DNA of 64,000 bases from Nonomuraea rhodomycinica (lineage in GTDB: Bacteria > Actinomycetota > Actinomycetes > Streptosporangiales > Streptosporangiaceae). Numbering within the stretch: position 1 is the first letter of the stretch; each line of letters opens with the position of its first letter. This document shows, in pieces, positions 25,941 to 34,256 of the stretch. The position numbers and the translations under genes were made by a program. Under the pieces are notes generated by a model that was given only the letters and a program-made list of their open reading frames with translations, was not told the origin of the DNA and made no database searches. The DNA is taken from the NCBI RefSeq assembly GCF_013363995.1, contig NZ_JABWGO010000004.1:574239-638238 (forward strand). The letters run 5' to 3'.

Positions 25941-27356
25941 GTGCGTAACGTGCGAGACCTTCACGAGCTATCCGCGCTGGAGCAGGCGCGGGCCGTGCGC
26001 GACCAGGTCGTCTCACCGGTCGAGCTCGCCCGCCACTACCTCGACCGGATCGAACGCATCGACCCGCGTGTGGGCGCCTACGTGACCGTGACCGCCGAGC
26101 GGGCCCTCGACCAGGCGCGGCACCTGGAGAAGGAGCTGCCCGACGGGCCGCTCGCCGGGGTGCCGATCCCGGTCAAGGACCTCAACCTGGTCAAGGACGT
26201 GCCGATCATGTTCGGCTCGGCGACGTACCGGGAGTTCGTCTCGCCCGTGGACGACACGGTCGTCGAGCGGCTGCGCGACGCCGGGACGGTCATGCTGGGC
26301 AAGACCGCCACGCCCGAGTTCGGCCTGCCGTGTTACACCGAGACCGCGCTCTCGCCGCCGGCGCGTTCGCCGTGGGACCCCGCCACCTCCGCCGGCGGGT
26401 CGAGCGGCGGCGCGGCGGCCGCGGTGGCGGCCGGCCTCGCGCCCGCCGCGCAGGGCAGCGACGGCGCCGGCTCCATCCGCATCCCCGCCTCCGTGTGCGG
26501 GCTGTACGGCATCAAGCCGACGCGCGGGCGCATCAGCTTCGCGCCGATCATCCCCGACCTCGCGGGCCTGTCCACGAACGGGCCCATCGCCAGGACCGTC
26601 GCCGACGCCGCCGCGCTGCTCGACGTCATGACCCACAACACCCCCGGCGACCACTACCTCGCGCCGCCGCACGAGGGCACGTTCCTGGAGGCCGCCCGCC
26701 GCGAGCCCGGCCGCCTGCGCATCGCCCGCCACGCCGACCCGGTCGTGCCCGGCGCCGTCGTGGAGCCCGAGGTGCTCGCCGCGTACGAGGAGGCGAGCGC
26801 CACGCTCGCGGCGCTGGGCCACGAGATCGTCGACATCGTCCCGTCGTACGGGCCCGACCTGGTGCCGCATTTCGTCACCCTGTGGTGCTCCTTCGCCTGC
26901 ATGCACCCGGTCGCCGACGACAAGGCCGGGATGCTGCGGCCGCTCACCGCCTGGCTGCGAGAGCGCGGCTTCGCCACCCCCGCGCCCACCTTCCTGCAGG
27001 CGCAGGCGGCGCTCCAGCTCGCCACCCGCGCCGCCCTGGCCGCCACGGCCGACTACGACGCGATCCTCACCCCGACCGTCACCCAGCCGCCCCGGCCGGT
27101 GGGCTGGTTCGAGGACGTGGACGGGCCCGAGGAGACGTTCGAGCGGATGAGCCGGTTCGCGGCCTTCCCGGCCCTCTACAACGTCACCGGGCAGCCGGCG
27201 GTGAACCTGCCCCTGCACTGGACGGACGGCGGGCTGCCGATCGGCGTCATGCTGGCCGGGCGCGTCGGCGGCGAGGACACCCTGATCTCGCTGTCGGCCC
27301 AGGTCGAGGCGGCGCGCGGCGGCTTCTGGGGAGAACGCCGCCCGCCCCTGTGGTAG
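25941..27356 (+). CDS. Amidase (amidase signature family)
   Basis: A 471-residue amidase with the Ser-cisSer-Lys triad visible: Lys79 in PIPVKDL, Ser154 in AGGSSGGAAA and Ser178 in GAGSIRIPAS, 24 residues apart as in the family. GLYGIKPTRGRIS follows. It is related to GatA but free-standing, with no gatB or gatC nearby, so a broad aliphatic or aryl amidase is more likely than tRNA amidotransferase. Start is GTG 25941, with GTG 25950 as alternative; neither has a strong ribosome site. Confidence 0.9.
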   Translation: MRNVRDLHELSALEQARAVRDQVVSPVELARHYLDRIERIDPRVGAYVTVTAERALDQARHLEKELPDGPLAGVPIPVKDLNLVKDVPIMFGSATYREFVSPVDDTVVERLRDAGTVMLGKTATPEFGLPCYTETALSPPARSPWDPATSAGGSSGGAAAAVAAGLAPAAQGSDGAGSIRIPASVCGLYGIKPTRGRISFAPIIPDLAGLSTNGPIARTVADAAALLDVMTHNTPGDHYLAPPHEGTFLEAARREPGRLRIARHADPVVPGAVVEPEVLAAYEEASATLAALGHEIVDIVPSYGPDLVPHFVTLWCSFACMHPVADDKAGMLRPLTAWLRERGFATPAPTFLQAQAALQLATRAALAATADYDAILTPTVTQPPRPVGWFEDVDGPEETFERMSRFAAFPALYNVTGQPAVNLPLHWTDGGLPIGVMLAGRVGGEDTLISLSAQVEAARGGFWGERRPPLW

Positions 27357-27408
27357 GAGGCCCGGGAGGGGTCTGGCCGGGGCCGGGAAGCCGGTCTACG
27401 GTCGAGGG

Positions 27409-27699
27409 GTGAACAGCGCGCTGGGAAGCATGGGCGCACTCTTCGGGGTGTCGCTGGGGCTGTTCGTCCTGATCAGCCTGATCGTGATGGCGGCGGGGCA
27501 GGGCGCGCCGCGCGGGCAGGAGCCCGGGCCCGTGTGGCTCGGCGGCCCGGGCCGCGGCGAGCACGGCGTGAGCACCTCCGGCATCGTGCTCGTCGACCGG
27601 ACGCCCGCCTGGGCGCCCGGCACCGCGACCGACTGGGTGGCCGCGGCCCGGACCGCCGAGCCCGGCCGGCGCACCGGCGGCGCCTGCGCGGGGTGGTGA
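27409..27699 (+). CDS. Small membrane protein, upstream partner of the TPM-like protein
   Basis: A 96-residue protein with one N-terminal membrane helix (about 8-29, GALFGVSLGLFVLISLIVMAAG) and a polar, proline/glycine-rich remainder. No family recognised. The GTG start is preceded by a GAGGG stretch. Its stop overlaps the next start (GTGA), so the two products probably act together. Confidence 0.65.
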   Translation: MNSALGSMGALFGVSLGLFVLISLIVMAAGQGAPRGQEPGPVWLGGPGRGEHGVSTSGIVLVDRTPAWAPGTATDWVAAARTAEPGRRTGGACAGW

Positions 27700-28070
27700 C
27701 GGCGATGCGCGGGCTCAGCACGGCGCAGGCCGACGACGTCAGGCGGGCCCTGCGCGCCGCCGAGCGGCGCAGCGGGCTCCGTTTCGGCCTCTTCCTCGGC
27801 CCGCCCGCGGGCGGCCGGCGGCACTTCGCCGAGCGCCTGCACGCCGCGCTCGGCGACGAGGCCCCCGACGCGGTCGTCGTCCTCGTGGACGTCACCGGGC
27901 GGGCGCTGGAGATCGTCACGGGTGAACGCGCCCGGCGGCGGCTGCCCGACGGCGCCTGCCGGCTGACCGCCATGTCCATGGCCACCGCGTTCGGTGCGGG
28001 CGACCTGGTGGGCGGGCTGCTGTACGGCATCGCGGCGCTGGGGGAGCAGGCCGCCACGGCAAGGAGATGA
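27696..28070 (+). CDS. DUF5130/TPM-like domain protein
   Basis: A 124-residue protein resembling the DUF5130 group, distant from TPM-domain proteins: GLSTAQADDVRRALRAAERR, a hydrophobic VVVLVDVTGRALEIVTG strand pair and GDLVGGLLYGIAALGEQ at the C-terminus. GTG 27696 gives a GTGA overlap with the upstream stop; ATG 27705 is the alternative. The function of the family is unknown, though TPM relatives are tied to membrane-protein or redox maintenance. Cotranscribed with the small membrane protein. Confidence 0.65.
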   Translation: MTAMRGLSTAQADDVRRALRAAERRSGLRFGLFLGPPAGGRRHFAERLHAALGDEAPDAVVVLVDVTGRALEIVTGERARRRLPDGACRLTAMSMATAFGAGDLVGGLLYGIAALGEQAATARR

Positions 28071-28117
28071 CCGCGCAGGGAGGGCCGGAAGAGATGACCG
28101 CGCCGGGGCGGCGGGCC

Positions 28118-29083
28118 TCAGACGGCGTCGGAGGGCATGCGGTCGAGCAGGGTCACGACGTGCTCGCTCACCCCGGCCAGCAGCGTCGAGGGCTCGATGG
28201 GCGCCTCGGCCACGGCCGCGAACAGCGACGGCAGCCCCGGCAGCGGGAACCCGTCGTCCTTGGAGGCCGCCGCGCCGATCGCGTTCTTGTCCAGGGCGAC
28301 GCGGCTGCGCTCCCAGGCCTCCAGCACCTCCTCGGGCGACGGCACGCCGAACCCGTGGCCGACGGGGGCCGCGTGGCGCAGCCGTACCAGCGGGGTGTCG
28401 GCGAACGCCAGCGCGGTGCGGGCCCGCACGGACAGGCCCGCGCGCGGCTCCGGCGGGATCCAGTGCATCGCCGTGCAGGGGTTGCGGCACGTGGCGACGC
28501 ACACGGCCAGCGCGCCGGCGACCTGGCTGTGCTGCCGGTCGAAGTACGCGCGCCAGCCCTCGGCGGGCTCGATCGAGACCCGCAGGGTCCGGTTGGTGGC
28601 CGACTGCTCGGACTTGGTGTGGTCGCAGTCGCGGTCGCCGATCACGCCGAAGCGGCTGCCCGGGGCGCTCAGCCCGTCGGGCCAGCGCGCCGGGTCGCCC
28701 GCGTGGCCGAGGTGGGGCTCGAAGGCCAGCAGCGGGAGGTACTCGCTGGCGATGTGCACGGCGGCGATCATCGGGCTCAGCTCGCGGCGCTGCCAGCGCA
28801 CGGCGATGACCTCCAGCAGGAGCCCGTACGCCGGACGCAGCGACTCCAGCGCGCCCCGCGGCTGCTCGCGCGGGGTCTGCGGCATGTGGCACGCCCGCGC
28901 CCGCCGCCTCAGCTCCGCCGGGACCGACCGCGCCTCGGCCGCGAAGTCCTCGGCGTCGAGGGAGAGCAGCCGGTGCCCGAACTCGCACACGTCCGCCACC
29001 TCCGCCGAGGGGGCGAGCGCGGCGAGGTCGGCGAACGCGTGACGGCGGGCCAGAGCGACGAGCAGATCGTGCGTGGACTTCAC
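28118..29083 (-). CDS. Unknown protein with CX3CX3C motif
   Basis: A 321-residue soluble protein I cannot assign. It has six cysteines: Cys33 (DVCEFGH), Cys65 (RACHMPQ), Cys153 (RDCDHTK) and a cluster C195-X3-C199-X3-C203 (CVATCRNPC), with histidines close to several of them. This suggests a bound metal or cluster or an extensive thiol role, but no named fold fits. Overlapping frames on both strands are longer but have the low-complexity composition of shadows. It lies between the TPM-like gene and the Ser/Thr kinase gene, on the same strand as the kinase. Confidence 0.65.
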   Translation of the reverse strand: MKSTHDLLVALARRHAFADLAALAPSAEVADVCEFGHRLLSLDAEDFAAEARSVPAELRRRARACHMPQTPREQPRGALESLRPAYGLLLEVIAVRWQRRELSPMIAAVHIASEYLPLLAFEPHLGHAGDPARWPDGLSAPGSRFGVIGDRDCDHTKSEQSATNRTLRVSIEPAEGWRAYFDRQHSQVAGALAVCVATCRNPCTAMHWIPPEPRAGLSVRARTALAFADTPLVRLRHAAPVGHGFGVPSPEEVLEAWERSRVALDKNAIGAAASKDDGFPLPGLPSLFAAVAEAPIEPSTLLAGVSEHVVTLLDRMPSDAV

Positions 29084-29142
29084 CCGATCACCCTCTCACG
29101 CGCCGGACCGTTCCCCGGCAAAGCGGACGTCACCGTCACGAA

Positions 29143-29241
29143 CGTCTTGCCGCGCTGTGCCCGCGCCGCCCGCACGGGTGTTTTGTCGTGCTGTGCCCGC
29201 ACCGGCGTCTTGCCGCGCTCTGCCCGTGCCGCCCGCACGGG
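29143..29241. repeat. Interrupted 36/27/36-bp tandem repeat
   Basis: Units at 29143-29178 and 29206-29241 (starting CGTCTTGCCGCGCT and ending CCGCCCGCACGGG) flank a shortened 27-bp unit at 29179-29205. All unit lengths are multiples of three and the minus strand reads as KTPVRA-like peptides in an open frame (about 29080-29355). The surrounding 275-bp gap between the unknown gene and the kinase has no convincing gene. Confidence 0.8.
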
Positions 29242-29358
29242 CGTTTCCCGGGCGGCTCCCCGCGCCTGCCGGACCTGTGCCGACGGACCGGACGGACACT
29301 GCGCGGGCCCCAGGACCACGCGCGACCCAGGGGCACGCGACCCAAGGGCACGCACGAC

Positions 29359-30642
29359 TCAGGGGCAGGGGGAGCGGACGCACTGGATGTCGCCCGGATC
29401 GCGGGTCAGCGTCGGATCCGGGGTCGGCTCCTGCGGATCGGGCGTCGTCGGCTCCACGGTCGGCTCCGGCTCACGCGTGGTGGGCGTCGCCGTGGGAGCC
29501 GTCGTGATGGGGCTCGCGGTGGGCGTGGCCGCCGTCGGCGAGGCCGTGGGCGTGACGGGGGTGCGCGTGCCGCTCGGCCGCGGACCGGCGGTCGTCTTGG
29601 CCGGCGGCGCCGAGTGGCGCCGGGGCGCGGGCGGCTCGGCCGCGCTCGTCGTACGGCTGTGCGTGGTGGGCGCCGGCAGGACCGTGCCCGGGTCGGCGGC
29701 GCTCTCCTGACGCGTCCAGACGGACCCGGCGACGGCCATGGTGACCGTGACGGCCGCCGCCACCGACGCCAGCGCGCTCAGCAGCCCGCGACGGCGCCGC
29801 GACGAGGGCCGCGAGCCCGGCTCGGCCAGCGCGCGGCGCGCCGCCGCGGCCAGCTCGGCGGCCGACCGCCAGCGCATGTCGGGCGCCTTCTCCAGCGCCC
29901 GCTGCACCACCTGCCGCGGCCCCGCGGGCACCTCCGGCGGCAGCGCCGGCACCGGCGCGTGGAGGTGCTTGTAGATGATCTGTACGGGCGTGTCGCCCTC
30001 GTACGGCAGGCGCCCCGTCAGGCACTCGTAGGCCACCACGCCCAGCGCGTAGACGTCGACCGCGGGCGTGACCTCGCTCGCGGTGGCCAGCTCGGGAGCG
30101 CAGTAGCCGGCCGAGCAGAGCATCGCGCCGGTCGCGGTGAGCTGCCCGGCCGAGACGGAGTGCGCGATGCCGAAGTCGGTCAGCGCCACCCGCCCGTCGG
30201 GCCTGACCATGAGGTTGGCGGGCTTCACGTCGCGGTGGACGATGCCCTGCTCGTGGGCCGCGGCCAGGGCGTCGGCCACCTCGGCGACGAGCCGCATCGT
30301 CTCGGCCGGGGAGAGCGCCCTCGCGCGCAGGATCCGGTCGAGCGACTCCCCCTCGACGAACTCCATCACCAGGAAGCTGACCCGCCGCCCGCCGACCTCG
30401 CACGTGCCGTAGTCGTAGACGTCGACCACGCCCGGATGCCGCAGCGTGGCCATGGCGCGCGCCTCGTTCTGGAACCGGCGGGCGAACGCCGGGTTCTCGG
30501 CCAGCGCGGGCATCATCACCTTGACGGCGACGGTGCGGCCGAGAACCGTGTCGGCGGCACGCCAGACCTCGCCCATGCCGCCACCGCCGACGCGGTCGGC
30601 GAGCACGTAGCGGTCGTTGAGCGTGGTCCCGGAGCCGAGCAC
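29359..30642 (-). CDS. Membrane Ser/Thr protein kinase (PknB-like)
   Basis: A 427-residue receptor-type kinase. The catalytic domain covers residues about 12-265: Gly loop VGGGGMGEVW, Lys41 (VAVKV), Glu60, catalytic HRDVKPAN (136-143), DFG at 156-158 and an APE variant (GYCAPE). A basic stretch and membrane helix follow (about 286-308), then an extracytoplasmic Pro/Thr/Ala-rich tail of about 115 residues ending CVRSPCP. There are no PASTA domains, so muropeptide sensing is not indicated. Inactive-kinase substitutions are not seen. Targets are unknown. Confidence 0.93.
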   Translation of the reverse strand: MLGSGTTLNDRYVLADRVGGGGMGEVWRAADTVLGRTVAVKVMMPALAENPAFARRFQNEARAMATLRHPGVVDVYDYGTCEVGGRRVSFLVMEFVEGESLDRILRARALSPAETMRLVAEVADALAAAHEQGIVHRDVKPANLMVRPDGRVALTDFGIAHSVSAGQLTATGAMLCSAGYCAPELATASEVTPAVDVYALGVVAYECLTGRLPYEGDTPVQIIYKHLHAPVPALPPEVPAGPRQVVQRALEKAPDMRWRSAAELAAAARRALAEPGSRPSSRRRRGLLSALASVAAAVTVTMAVAGSVWTRQESAADPGTVLPAPTTHSRTTSAAEPPAPRRHSAPPAKTTAGPRPSGTRTPVTPTASPTAATPTASPITTAPTATPTTREPEPTVEPTTPDPQEPTPDPTLTRDPGDIQCVRSPCP

Positions 30643-30713
30643 GCCATCGAGGCTAACACCGGCAGGCCCATGACCTGGCCGGAATCCGCGACGCAGCCCG
30701 GCCTCCCGGACGC

Positions 30714-30749
30714 CGAGGGCCCCGGCGCGCGAACGCGCCGGGGCCCTCG
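30714..30749. terminator. Perfect 16-bp hairpin between kinase and pepN
   Basis: CGAGGGCCCCGGCGCG pairs exactly with its reverse complement across a CGAA tetraloop. It lies downstream of the pepN stop and upstream of the kinase start on the minus strand, so it most probably terminates pepN transcripts. No T-run is present on either side. Confidence 0.7.
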
Positions 30750-30773
30750 GACAACCGGAGATCAGGAACCGGA

Positions 30774-30841
30774 CGACGCCGATTCCGCGCCGGTCCCTAC
30801 GACGCCGATTCCGCGTCCATCCCTACGACGCCGATTCCGCG
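30774..30841. repeat. Three 26-bp tandem copies of the pepN 3' end
   Basis: CGACGCCGATTCCGCG occurs at 30774, 30800 and 30826 with a 26-bp period. The last copy is the coding end of pepN, whose TAG is at 30823-30825; the next copy outward carries the same stop word again. This is a tandem duplication of a gene terminus into the 3' untranslated region. Confidence 0.88.
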
Positions 30842-33393
30842 TCCTTGGCGCGGTTGCGCAGGGCGCGGCTCACGCCGTCGGCGCCCTCCAGGATCAGGCG
30901 GCGCAGCGCCTGCGGCGGCTGGTGCTCGGCGAGGTAGCGCTCGGCCGCCTCCACCGTCTCCTGCTCGATGAGCAGCGCCGGGAAGCACCCCACCGCGAAC
31001 GTCGACGCCTGGTCGAAGGTCCACTCCTTGTAGATCCGCCCGACCTCCGCGAAGTACTTGTCGCGGTACGCCTCCAGCAGCTCGACGTGGTTCGCGTCCT
31101 GGAAGCCGTTGATCGTGGTGCGGGCGATGTGGTTGGCCAGCTTGCCCTCCACGATCCGCTCCCACGCGGCCGCCTTCGCCTCGGCCGTCGGGACGGCGGC
31201 CCGGCACATCGCCGCCGAGCGCTCGCCGGTCGCGGTCGGGTCGCGGCGCAGCTCGGCCTCGATGTCGGCCTCGCCCAGCACGCCGCCCGACACCAGCGCG
31301 TGGACGAGGGTCCAGCGCAGGTCGGTGTCGACGGTCACCCCCTCGGGCACCGCCGAGCCGTCCAGGATGCCGCCGAGCAGCGCGAGGTCGCCCTCGGAGG
31401 TGGCCACCGGCGCGAACGCCTGCAGGAACGCGAGCTGCTGGTCCGAGCCCGGCTCGGCGCCCTCCAGCAGCGAGCGCAGCTCGGTGGCGAGCAGGGCCAG
31501 GCCCTCCGCCCGCCAGGCCGGGTCGGCGTACTGCTGCACGGCCAGCCGCGCCTGCCGCAGCACGGCCTGCAGGACCGTGATGTCCTTGACCGTGGACACG
31601 CCCGACACCACGAGCCGCACGTAGTCGCGGGTGGACATCTCGCCGTCACGCGTCATGTCCCAGGCCGCCGACCAGCACAGCGCGCGCGGCAGCGACTCGG
31701 TGAAGCGGGCGATGCCGCCGTCGACCAGCGTGCGCAGCGACCGCTCGTCCAGGCGGATCTTGGCGTACGTCAGGTCGTCGTCGTTGATCAGCACCAGGTC
31801 GGGCTGCTCCTCGCCGACCAGGTCCGGGACGGCCGTGCGCGCGCCCACGACGTCGAGCTCGACCCGCTTGACCCGGGTGAGCGCGTCGCCGTCCAGCTTG
31901 TACAGGCCGATCGCGACGCGGTGCGAGCGCAGCGTCGGGTAGTCGGCCGGGGCCTCCTGGAGCACCTCGAAGGTGTCGTAGCGGCCGTCCTCGGTCAGCG
32001 TGAAGGAGGGGCGCAGGGTGTTGACCCACGCGGTCTCCAGCCACTCCTTCGACCAGGACGACAGGTCGCGGCCGGAGGTCCGCTCCAGGGCGTTGAGCAG
32101 GTCCTTCAGCTCGGTGTTGCCCCAGGCGTGCTCGTTGAAGTAGTCGCGCACGCCGGCCAGGAAGTTCTCCAGCCCGACGTAGGCGACGAGCTGCTTGAGC
32201 ACCGAGGCGCCCTTGGCGTACGTGATGCCGTCGAAGTTGACCTCGACCGCCTGCATGTCAGGGATGTCGGCGGAGATGGGGTGCGTGGACGGGAGCTGGT
32301 CCTGGCGGTAGGCCCAGGACTTCTCCACGTTCGCGAACGTCGTCCACGCGCCCTTGCCCCAGCGCGTCGCCTCGGCCTGCGCGAGCACCGACATGTAGGT
32401 GGCGAACGACTCGTTCAGCCACAGGTCGTCCCACCAGCGCATGGTGACGAGGTCGCCGAACCACATGTGCGCCATCTCGTGCAGGATCGTCTCGGCGCGC
32501 CGCTCGACCACCGCGTCGGTGACCCGGGAGCGGAAGACGTAGTCCTCCAGGAAGGTGACGCACCCGGCGTTCTCCATCGCGCCGGCGTTGAACTCCGGCA
32601 CGAAGAGCTGGTCGTACTTGCCGAACGGGTAGCGGAAGCCGAACACCTTGTGGAAGAAGTCGAAGCCCTGCCGGGTGACCTCCAGGATGTTGTCGGCGTC
32701 GAGGTGCTCGGCGAGCGAGGCGCGGCAGTAGACGCCGAGCGGGATGCCGTCGTGCTCGGAGGTCACCTTGTGGTACGGCCCGGCCACGAGCGCGGTGATG
32801 TACGTGGACATGACCGGCGTGGGCGGGAACTCCCACCGCTTGGCGGCCTGCACCGACCCGTGCCGGCCGTGCTCCTCCGCCAGCTCCTCCACCTTGGCGG
32901 CGGCGGCGTTGGAGACGACCTCCCAGTCGGCCGGGGCCAGCACGGTGAGCTGGAAGGTGGCCTTGAGGTCGGGCTGGTCGAAGCACGCGTACATGCGGTG
33001 CGCGTCGGCGGTCTCGAACTGGCTGTGCAGGTAGACCTTCTGGTCGACCGGGTCGACGAAGCGGTGCAGGCCCTCGCCGGTGCGCATGTAGGCGCAGTCG
33101 GCGTCGACGCGCAGCTCGTTGGAGGCGGCCAGGCCGGGCAGCGGGAAGCGGCCCTTCTCGGCGTCGTAGGCCGAGACGTCGAGGTCCTCACCATTGAGGG
33201 TGACGCGGCGTACCCGGGCGCCGTGCAGGTCGATGAAGGTGGACGCGCCGGGTTGCGTGCCGGTGAAACGGACGGTGGTGATGCTCTCGAACCGCTCGTC
33301 CCCCTCGGTCAGATCGAGGGCGACCTCGTATGACTCGACATTCAGCAGCCGGGCGCGCTCGCGAGCCTCGTCCCGAGTCAGGTTGCCTGCCAA
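30823..33393 (-). CDS. pepN: Aminopeptidase N (M1 family)
   Basis: An 856-residue zinc aminopeptidase that removes N-terminal residues from peptides in the cytoplasm. The exopeptidase GAMEN motif is at about 271-275 and the zinc site HEMAH at 305-309, with the third ligand Glu328 (WLNESFATYM). The C-terminal ERAP1-like helical domain fills the last 300 residues. I prefer a TTG start at 33393, 6 nt after AAAGGAG and reading LAGNLTRDEARERA as in relatives; the frame extends to an ATG at 33441. It is divergent from the DsbA-like gene. Confidence 0.93.
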   Translation of the reverse strand: MAGNLTRDEARERARLLNVESYEVALDLTEGDERFESITTVRFTGTQPGASTFIDLHGARVRRVTLNGEDLDVSAYDAEKGRFPLPGLAASNELRVDADCAYMRTGEGLHRFVDPVDQKVYLHSQFETADAHRMYACFDQPDLKATFQLTVLAPADWEVVSNAAAAKVEELAEEHGRHGSVQAAKRWEFPPTPVMSTYITALVAGPYHKVTSEHDGIPLGVYCRASLAEHLDADNILEVTRQGFDFFHKVFGFRYPFGKYDQLFVPEFNAGAMENAGCVTFLEDYVFRSRVTDAVVERRAETILHEMAHMWFGDLVTMRWWDDLWLNESFATYMSVLAQAEATRWGKGAWTTFANVEKSWAYRQDQLPSTHPISADIPDMQAVEVNFDGITYAKGASVLKQLVAYVGLENFLAGVRDYFNEHAWGNTELKDLLNALERTSGRDLSSWSKEWLETAWVNTLRPSFTLTEDGRYDTFEVLQEAPADYPTLRSHRVAIGLYKLDGDALTRVKRVELDVVGARTAVPDLVGEEQPDLVLINDDDLTYAKIRLDERSLRTLVDGGIARFTESLPRALCWSAAWDMTRDGEMSTRDYVRLVVSGVSTVKDITVLQAVLRQARLAVQQYADPAWRAEGLALLATELRSLLEGAEPGSDQQLAFLQAFAPVATSEGDLALLGGILDGSAVPEGVTVDTDLRWTLVHALVSGGVLGEADIEAELRRDPTATGERSAAMCRAAVPTAEAKAAAWERIVEGKLANHIARTTINGFQDANHVELLEAYRDKYFAEVGRIYKEWTFDQASTFAVGCFPALLIEQETVEAAERYLAEHQPPQALRRLILEGADGVSRALRNRAKDAESAS

Positions 33394-33480
33394 GTTGTGC
33401 TCCTTTTCACCACTCCGTCGGGGTTGTCGGTATCCTGTCATGCTGGAATAGGCACCGACGCACCCAGGTTATGGCCCCAC

Positions 33481-34101
33481 ATGACTACCAGGACTCCTGT
33501 CGATCTGTGGTTCGATCCTTCCTGTCCGTTCGCCTGGGCCACGTCCCGCTGGCTGATCGAGGTCGGGGACGTCCGCTCGATCGAGCCGCGCTGGCGTCTC
33601 ATGAGCCTGAAGCTGCTCAACCAGGACAAGGACGTCCCTCAGGACTACAAGGACCGCACGGTCCGCGCCATGGGGCTCGTCCGCGTGATCGCCGCCGCCC
33701 AGCAGAAGTACGGCGACCACGTCACCGGCACGCTCTACACCGAGATGGGCACCCGGCTGCACAACGAGGGCCGCTCCAAGCAGGCCGACTCCTACCGGGA
33801 GATCGCCGAGGAGTCCCTGGTGGCCGCCGGTCTCGACGCGGAGCTCGTCTCCGCCATGGACTCCGATGAGCACGACGAGGCCATCGCCGCCTCGCACGAG
33901 GAGGGCATCGGCCTGGTCGGCGACGACGTCGGCACCCCGATCATCCGCGTCGGCGCCAACGCCTTCTTCGGCCCCGTCATCACCCGCGTCCCGCGCGGCG
34001 AGGAGGCGGGCCGCCTGTGGGACGGCGTGCTCCTGGTGACGGCGTTCGAGGACTTCTTCGAACTCAAGCGCACCCGTACGCGCTCGCCGCGCTTCGACTG
34101 A
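33481..34101 (+). CDS. DsbA-fold protein, mycothiol-dependent nitroreductase (Rv2466c) family
   Basis: A 206-residue thioredoxin-fold protein with the DsbA helical insert. The start VDLWFDPSCPFAWATSRWL, the later GDDVGTPIIRVGANAFFGPVITRVP (cis-Pro loop) and the length match the Rv2466c family, which uses mycothiol and reduces nitro-prodrugs and disulfides in mycobacteria. The active site reads C15-P-F-A18: the first Cys is kept but the second is Ala, so only a monothiol mechanism with mycothiol is possible. The ATG at 33481 gives the family length. Cytosolic; no signal peptide. Confidence 0.88.
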   Translation: MTTRTPVDLWFDPSCPFAWATSRWLIEVGDVRSIEPRWRLMSLKLLNQDKDVPQDYKDRTVRAMGLVRVIAAAQQKYGDHVTGTLYTEMGTRLHNEGRSKQADSYREIAEESLVAAGLDAELVSAMDSDEHDEAIAASHEEGIGLVGDDVGTPIIRVGANAFFGPVITRVPRGEEAGRLWDGVLLVTAFEDFFELKRTRTRSPRFD

Positions 34102-34145
34102 GTCCCGTCAACCGGTCCGAGTCAACTCCGGTCAGGCCGGCAGCG

Positions 34146-34179
34146 GTGCCCGGGGGCGGTTTCCTTACCTCCCGGGCAC
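34146..34179 (+). terminator. Weak hairpin after the DsbA-like gene
   Basis: GTGCCCGGG and CCCGGGCAC form a 9-bp stem around a 16-nt loop, 45 bp after the stop codon. A possible terminator before the aldehyde dehydrogenase gene. Confidence 0.45.
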
Positions 34180-34256
34180 AAGTTCGTACGCTTCTGACGA
34201 ACTCCCGTCATCCGCGTGGCCTCGCAATGCCGATGGAGGCGCGCCACCATGGGGCC

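Noticed and set aside
25941..27356. GatA subunit of tRNA amidotransferase
   Set aside because: No gatC or gatB next to it and the sequence is closer in style to general amidases.
29188..33333. 1381-codon plus-strand frame
   Set aside because: Antisense to the kinase and pepN; made of Arg/Gly/Val/Leu shadow sequence without domains.
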